From positions 1-64,000 of the forward strand of contig JAKLKA010000006.1 of the NCBI GenBank assembly GCA_023150915.1: a DNA stretch of 64,000 nt, in the 5' to 3' direction. This stretch comes from Polyangiaceae bacterium (GTDB lineage Bacteria; Myxococcota_A; Polyangia; Polyangiales; Polyangiaceae). Shown here in pieces: positions 60,177 through 64,000 of this stretch (position 1 is the first letter of the stretch; each line of letters begins with the position of its first letter). Both the position numbers and the translations under genes were made by a program. The notes under the pieces are model-generated. The model searched no databases. It saw only the letters and a list, made by a program, of their open reading frames with translations, and had not been told where the DNA came from.

Positions 60177-61256
60177 GTGTCAGGCAATTCCTTCGGCGAG
60201 CGCTTCGTGGTCACCACCGCCGGCGAGTCCCACGGGCCCGCCAACCTGGTGATCGTGGACGGCTGCCCGCCGGGGCTGCCGCTCGACGAGGAAGATCTGC
60301 GGGGCGATCTGGCGCGGCGGCGGCCGGGTCAGAGCCGCATCGTCTCGCAACGGCTCGAGGCCGACGAGCCCGAGATCCTGTCTGGCGTGTTCGAGGGCGT
60401 GACCACGGGCACGCCCATCGCCGTCTTGATTCGGAATCAAGACCAGAAGAGCCAGGACTACGACGCGATCCGCGACAAGTACCGGCCGGGGCACGCAGAC
60501 TTCACCTACGACGCGAAATACGGCCGGCGTGATCACCGCGGCGGCGGAAGGGCCAGCGCGCGCGAGACGGTGGCGCGGGTGGCGGCCGGGGCCATCGCCA
60601 AGAAGCTGATCGCCACGGCCTTCGGCGGCAGCGTGGTCGGCTACGTGGTTCGGGTCGGTGACGTGGTTGCGAGCATCACCGAGCCCGTGACGCTCCAGGC
60701 GGTGGAGCAGAGCCCGGTCCGGTGCCCCGATCCCGAAGCTGCCGCGCGCATGCAGGCGTTGATCGAGGCCGTCCGCAAAGACCAGGACTCGATCGGGGGC
60801 GTGGCCGAGGTCGTGGCCACGGGTGTCCCCGCGGGGCTGGGTGAGCCCGTGTTCGACAAGCTCAAGGCCGATCTGGCCAAGGCGCTGTGCTCGATCCCGG
60901 CGGTGGTCGGCGTGGAGTTCGGGGCGGGCTTCGCCGCGGCGGCGATGCGCGGCAGCCAGCACAACGACCTATTCGTGCCCGAGGGCGGGGGCGTGGTCAC
61001 TGCCGACAACCGCCATGGCGGAACGCTCGGCGGCATCTCCAGCGGCATGCCCATCGTCCTGCGCGCCGCGGTCAAGCCCACCTCCAGCTTGCCGCGCGCG
61101 CAGGCCACCGTCGATCGCGACGGTGCACCGACCACCATCGTCACCACCGGCCGCCACGACCCGTGTCTGCTGCCGCGCTTCGTGCCCGTGGCCGAAGCCA
61201 TGGTCGCGATCGTGCTGGCCGATCACTGGCTCAGGCAGCGGGCCATCCGGGGCTGA
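60177..61256 (+). CDS. aroC: Chorismate synthase
   Basis: 359 residues from GTG 60177, chosen because the family begins SGNSFGERFVVTTAGESHGP. The ending part of the shikimate path, it makes chorismate from EPSP with reduced FMN. DGCPPGLPL, the DQKSQDYD block, RPGHADFTYDAKYGRRDHRG, ARETVARVAAGAIAKKL, SQHNDLF and GGISSGMPI are all present. Upstream open frame is spurious. Confidence 0.97.
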   Translation: MSGNSFGERFVVTTAGESHGPANLVIVDGCPPGLPLDEEDLRGDLARRRPGQSRIVSQRLEADEPEILSGVFEGVTTGTPIAVLIRNQDQKSQDYDAIRDKYRPGHADFTYDAKYGRRDHRGGGRASARETVARVAAGAIAKKLIATAFGGSVVGYVVRVGDVVASITEPVTLQAVEQSPVRCPDPEAAARMQALIEAVRKDQDSIGGVAEVVATGVPAGLGEPVFDKLKADLAKALCSIPAVVGVEFGAGFAAAAMRGSQHNDLFVPEGGGVVTADNRHGGTLGGISSGMPIVLRAAVKPTSSLPRAQATVDRDGAPTTIVTTGRHDPCLLPRFVPVAEAMVAIVLADHWLRQRAIRG

Positions 61257-61268
61257 CGAGCGGCCGGT

Positions 61269-62600
61269 TCAGCCCTTCCCCAAGCGCCGCCGCAGGGTCG
61301 TCCGATCCACTCCCAGCGCGCGAGCGGTGCGCGCGGCGTTGCGGCCCTGGGTTTCGAACACCCGCTGGACGTACCACTCGACGACCTCGCGGAGCGGTGC
61401 GCGAAGATCGCGAATTGCCTCGGGCAGGCCGTTGCCCGCGGGCTGGTCACCCCTCGAGCGGGCGGGCTCGATCTGCGGGTCCAGGCCCAGCATCAGATCG
61501 CGGAGAACGTTCTCGAGCTCGCGCACGTTTCCTTTCCAGTGATGTGAGCGAGCCGTGCTTCCCCGTAGCCAGCGCTCGATCGGTGGACGCTCGACCAGGG
61601 TCTGCTCACCCAGCGCGGCGTCCAAGATGCCGCGCCCGATCTCCAGCAGGTCTTCGGGGCGCTCACGCAGCGGGGGAAGGCGGATCACGTGGCCGGCGAA
61701 GCGCTCGTAGAGGTCTCGCCGGAAGAGGCCGCGGTCGGCCAGTTCGTCCAGCGGCTTGTGCGTGGCGCCGATGTAGCGCGCGTTGGCCACGTGCTCCACG
61801 TCGGAGCCGATGGGCGCCACCAGGTCGTTCTCCATCACGCGCAGCAGCTTGACCTGGGTGGTGAGCGGAAGGTCGCCCACTTCGTCCAGAAAGAGGCAGC
61901 CGCCCGCAGCCGAACGGATGCGGCCCTTGCGATCGCGCGTGGCCCCGGTGAACGCGCCGCGGACGTGGCCGAACAGCTCGCTCTCGACCAGCGTCTCGGG
62001 AATGGCGGCGACGTTCAGCATTGCCCGCGGCGCACGCGAGCCGTCGGCCGGCCCCGGCGCGCCTTCGAGCAGCGCGGTGGCGACCGCCTCTTTGCCGGTC
62101 CCGGTCTCGCCCAGCAAGAGCACGTCATGGTCGTGGATCAGCTGCTCGAGCTCGAGAGCGTGGCGCAGCGACTGGCCGAAGCAGGCGGCCCAAGCTTCGC
62201 GCCGCACCGCTTGCATCGCGCTGGAGCTTCCGCGCAGTTGCTGCAAGGCGCGGCCGCAGCGCGCGGCCGCCATCACGATCCGAAGATAGGCGGCGCGCTC
62301 GCGCGGGAGTTTGCGCTCCACTGCGCGGGGGAGATGGCGCTCACCCAGCGCGCTGGCCGGGTCGCCTGGCTCTTCGCACGCCCGTGCCTGACCGACGGCC
62401 AGGACGAGCTGCTCGGCGCGAACGGGGTTCCCAGCGTGGAGGGCCGCTCCGACGGCCTCGGCGAGATCCAAGCGCCGCAGTCGAGCCGACGCCTGTTCCC
62501 ACTCCGAGCCGCGCGCGAACGGGTTCGCGAGGGCGGCGTGCAGCACAGCCGGGTCGGGCATCGAGTTGGCGAGTATCGCATCAGTTGACGAGAAACACAT
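61269..62600 (-). CDS. Sigma-54-dependent activator with Fis-type HTH
   Basis: 443 residues from ATG 62600 (62606 or 62561 also possible). The N-terminal 150 residues have no receiver or FHA domain that I recognise. The AAA domain has LLGETGTGKEA (Walker A) near 165, GAFTGATRDR near 225 (sigma-54 contact), FLDEVGDLP and a Walker B. The C-terminus AARTARALGVDRTTLRRRLG is a Fis helix-turn-helix. An orphan enhancer-binding protein; the signal is unknown. Confidence 0.92.
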   Translation of the reverse strand: MCFSSTDAILANSMPDPAVLHAALANPFARGSEWEQASARLRRLDLAEAVGAALHAGNPVRAEQLVLAVGQARACEEPGDPASALGERHLPRAVERKLPRERAAYLRIVMAAARCGRALQQLRGSSSAMQAVRREAWAACFGQSLRHALELEQLIHDHDVLLLGETGTGKEAVATALLEGAPGPADGSRAPRAMLNVAAIPETLVESELFGHVRGAFTGATRDRKGRIRSAAGGCLFLDEVGDLPLTTQVKLLRVMENDLVAPIGSDVEHVANARYIGATHKPLDELADRGLFRRDLYERFAGHVIRLPPLRERPEDLLEIGRGILDAALGEQTLVERPPIERWLRGSTARSHHWKGNVRELENVLRDLMLGLDPQIEPARSRGDQPAGNGLPEAIRDLRAPLREVVEWYVQRVFETQGRNAARTARALGVDRTTLRRRLGKG

Positions 62601-62705
62601 GGGCATTTCGCACCCAGAACGGCGCTGGGGGCGAGCGCTCCCCACGATCTTCACCGCTTCGCCCCTCGGCACGCGCTTCGCACTGCGCGATCCCAGAGCC
62701 CGTCC

Positions 62706-63362
62706 ATGGCGCGAATTCTCGAGTGGCAAAACCTGGTGTTCGTGCTCGCGCTGCTGCTCGCGGGCGTGCTGGTGCTGGGCGCGGCGCTCGGGCTGGTGGG
62801 CGCAGACGCCGAAGCCGAGCTCGACGTCGACGCCGACGTGGACGCCGACGCGGACGCCGACGTGGAGGTGGATGGGGATCACGACCTGCCCGCAGCCGCG
62901 TTGGCGCTGCTGGGCGTGGGACGCGCGCCGCTGTCGTTGCTGCTGATCACGCTGCTCGTGGCTTTCGGGGCCACGGGCCTCTGCCTGAACTTGCTGCTCG
63001 AGCCCTGGCTGGGATCACCTCTGGCGCGAGGGGTGCTGGCCGTGCTCGGCGCTGGGTCGGCCTCGATGCTCGCGGGCGGCGCACTGTCGCGCCTGTTCGC
63101 CCGCTTCGTCCCCGGCCTGGAAAGCTATGCCACCGAGGCACACGACGTGATCGGGGTCACCGGCGTGGCCGAGATGCGGATCACCGGGCGCTTCGGCGTG
63201 GCGCGGGTCTCTGACCGTACTGGCACCCCGCTCCAGCTTCGGTGCCGGGCCCACGCGGCGGACATCCCCAAGGGGAGCGAGATCGTGGTCGTCGATTTCG
63301 ACGACGAGCGACGGATCTACACGGTCGACTCGACCGCAGAAAAGGACGGAGAAGAGCCATGA
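62706..63362 (+). CDS. NfeD/YqiJ-like membrane protein
   Basis: 218 residues from ATG 62706. Transmembrane segments near 12-33 and 78-130, split by an Asp-rich AELDVDADVDADADADVEVD tract. The C-terminal OB-like fold (IGVTGVAEMRITGRFGVARV, then KGSEIVVVDFDDERRIY) is that of NfeD proteins, which pair with flotillins. Its stop overlaps the flotillin start (ATGA). Confidence 0.85.
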   Translation: MARILEWQNLVFVLALLLAGVLVLGAALGLVGADAEAELDVDADVDADADADVEVDGDHDLPAAALALLGVGRAPLSLLLITLLVAFGATGLCLNLLLEPWLGSPLARGVLAVLGAGSASMLAGGALSRLFARFVPGLESYATEAHDVIGVTGVAEMRITGRFGVARVSDRTGTPLQLRCRAHAADIPKGSEIVVVDFDDERRIYTVDSTAEKDGEEP

Positions 63363-64000
63363 TGTTGTTGGTACTGACGATCTTGGGACTCACGCTGCTT
63401 TCGGTGCCGATCGCCGGGCCCGCTCTGGGGCTGCACCTGCCGGCGTCATCCAGCATTCTGCTCACCGCGTTCGGAGCCGGCCTGCTCACCCTCGCCGCCA
63501 CGCTCTTGGTGCTGACCCGCCTGTATCAGAAGACCAAGGCGTCGGAGGCGTTCGTTCGGACCGGCGCCGGCGGCGTGCAGGTGATCCGCGACGGCGGCTG
63601 CATCGTCATTCCGTTCTTGCACGAGCTGGTGCCCGTGAGCCTGCAGACCATCAAGCTGCAGGTGGTGCGCGAGAACGAAGACGCGCTGATCACCCTCGAC
63701 AAGCTCCGCGCCGACATTCGCGCCGAATTCTTCGTCCGCGTTCAGGCCGACCGCGACAGCATTCTGCAAGCGTCGCGCTCGCTGGGCGAGCGCATGTGCA
63801 GGGTGAGCGACGTTAAGGACCTGGTCGAAGACAAGCTGGTGAGCGCGCTGCGCACCGCAGCGGCCAGCAAGAGCCTGGAGCAATTGAACTCGGAGCGCGA
63901 CGAGTTCTTGGCCGAGGTGATGAAGCTGGTGGCGGGGGACCTGTCGTCGAACGGGTTGGTGCTCGAGACAGCGACCATCTCCAAGCTCGACCAGACCGAC
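63359..64000 (+). CDS. Flotillin-like (YqiK) protein, cut by window end
   Basis: 214 residues are seen; the stop lies beyond 64000. An N-terminal hydrophobic region (LLVLTILGLTLLSVPIAGPALG and a second helix) then VRTGAGGVQVIRDGGCIVIPFLHELVPV, then LDKLRADIRAEFFVRVQADR, the SPFH/band-7 domain of flotillins. It likely works in membrane microdomains with the NfeD-like partner upstream. Confidence 0.9.
   Translation, partial: MMLLVLTILGLTLLSVPIAGPALGLHLPASSSILLTAFGAGLLTLAATLLVLTRLYQKTKASEAFVRTGAGGVQVIRDGGCIVIPFLHELVPVSLQTIKLQVVRENEDALITLDKLRADIRAEFFVRVQADRDSILQASRSLGERMCRVSDVKDLVEDKLVSALRTAAASKSLEQLNSERDEFLAEVMKLVAGDLSSNGLVLETATISKLDQTD

Overview
The window is GC-rich and dense in genes. It looks like chromosome from a myxobacterium (Myxococcota, Polyangia-like). 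The evidence is a MYXO-CTERM-type tail on the glucoamylase-like protein at 41912-44209, many lipoproteins whose lipobox is followed by a Gly/Ser/Ala/Thr-rich spacer, a kinase plus TPR/PEGA protein pair, MopE-like and RCC1-like repeat proteins, a fibrinogen-like domain protein and a sigma-54 activator. Species cannot be given. No rRNA, tRNA, CRISPR array or intact transposase was seen.

Layout. 1-4200: a cut DUF559 nuclease, then a small accessory array in which three unrelated genes (a HEPN-like protein, a small lipoprotein and a Kelch lipoprotein) are each followed by the same about 165 bp inverted-repeat element. Two copies are whole and one is only a left arm. They have the architecture of integron attC sites, so this looks like a gene cassette array with no integrase in view. 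4230-14480: purC, a 12 bp tandem repeat just upstream of it, then envelope and housekeeping proteins (SH3-like, DHH-like, GNAT-like, HEAT, NAD epimerase, membrane protein, MA-like peptidase, chorismate mutase). 14500-25800: VWA lipoprotein, a 981-residue carboxypeptidase-regulatory/PDZ protein, YceI-like lipoprotein, SPL-like radical SAM enzyme, M50 protease, DUF4143 ATPase, GST and a hydrolase lipoprotein. 25800-29700: TonB-like lipoprotein, arsDAC with an internally deleted arsM, and a KPP-repeat lipoprotein. 29740-38420: beta-propeller protein, a winged-helix/FHA/AAA regulator, a Ser/Thr kinase with its TPR/PEGA partner, fibrinogen-like lipoprotein, small proteins and a nucleotidyltransferase pair.

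38450-49010 is a starch/maltodextrin region: two GH13 lipoproteins, a GH15-like glucoamylase and a LamB-like porin. Between them lie a frameshifted lipoprotein, a GFA protein and an astacin peptidase. 49020-64000: phospholipase D lipoprotein, RCC1-like lipoprotein, a broken VapC/antitoxin pair, a DUF1801/YdeI-like protein, acyltransferase, Kelch/MopE lipoprotein, acyl-CoA dehydrogenase, a second VapC remnant, aroC, a sigma-54 activator and the start of an NfeD-like/flotillin pair.

Broken genes recur: arsM, two VapC genes, a GST fragment, an FG-GAP fragment and a lipoprotein shifted at a run of seven C. The most unusual features are the attC-like array, the winged-helix/FHA/AAA fusion next to a Ser/Thr kinase, and the ars operon that carries ArsA and ArsD but no visible efflux permease.
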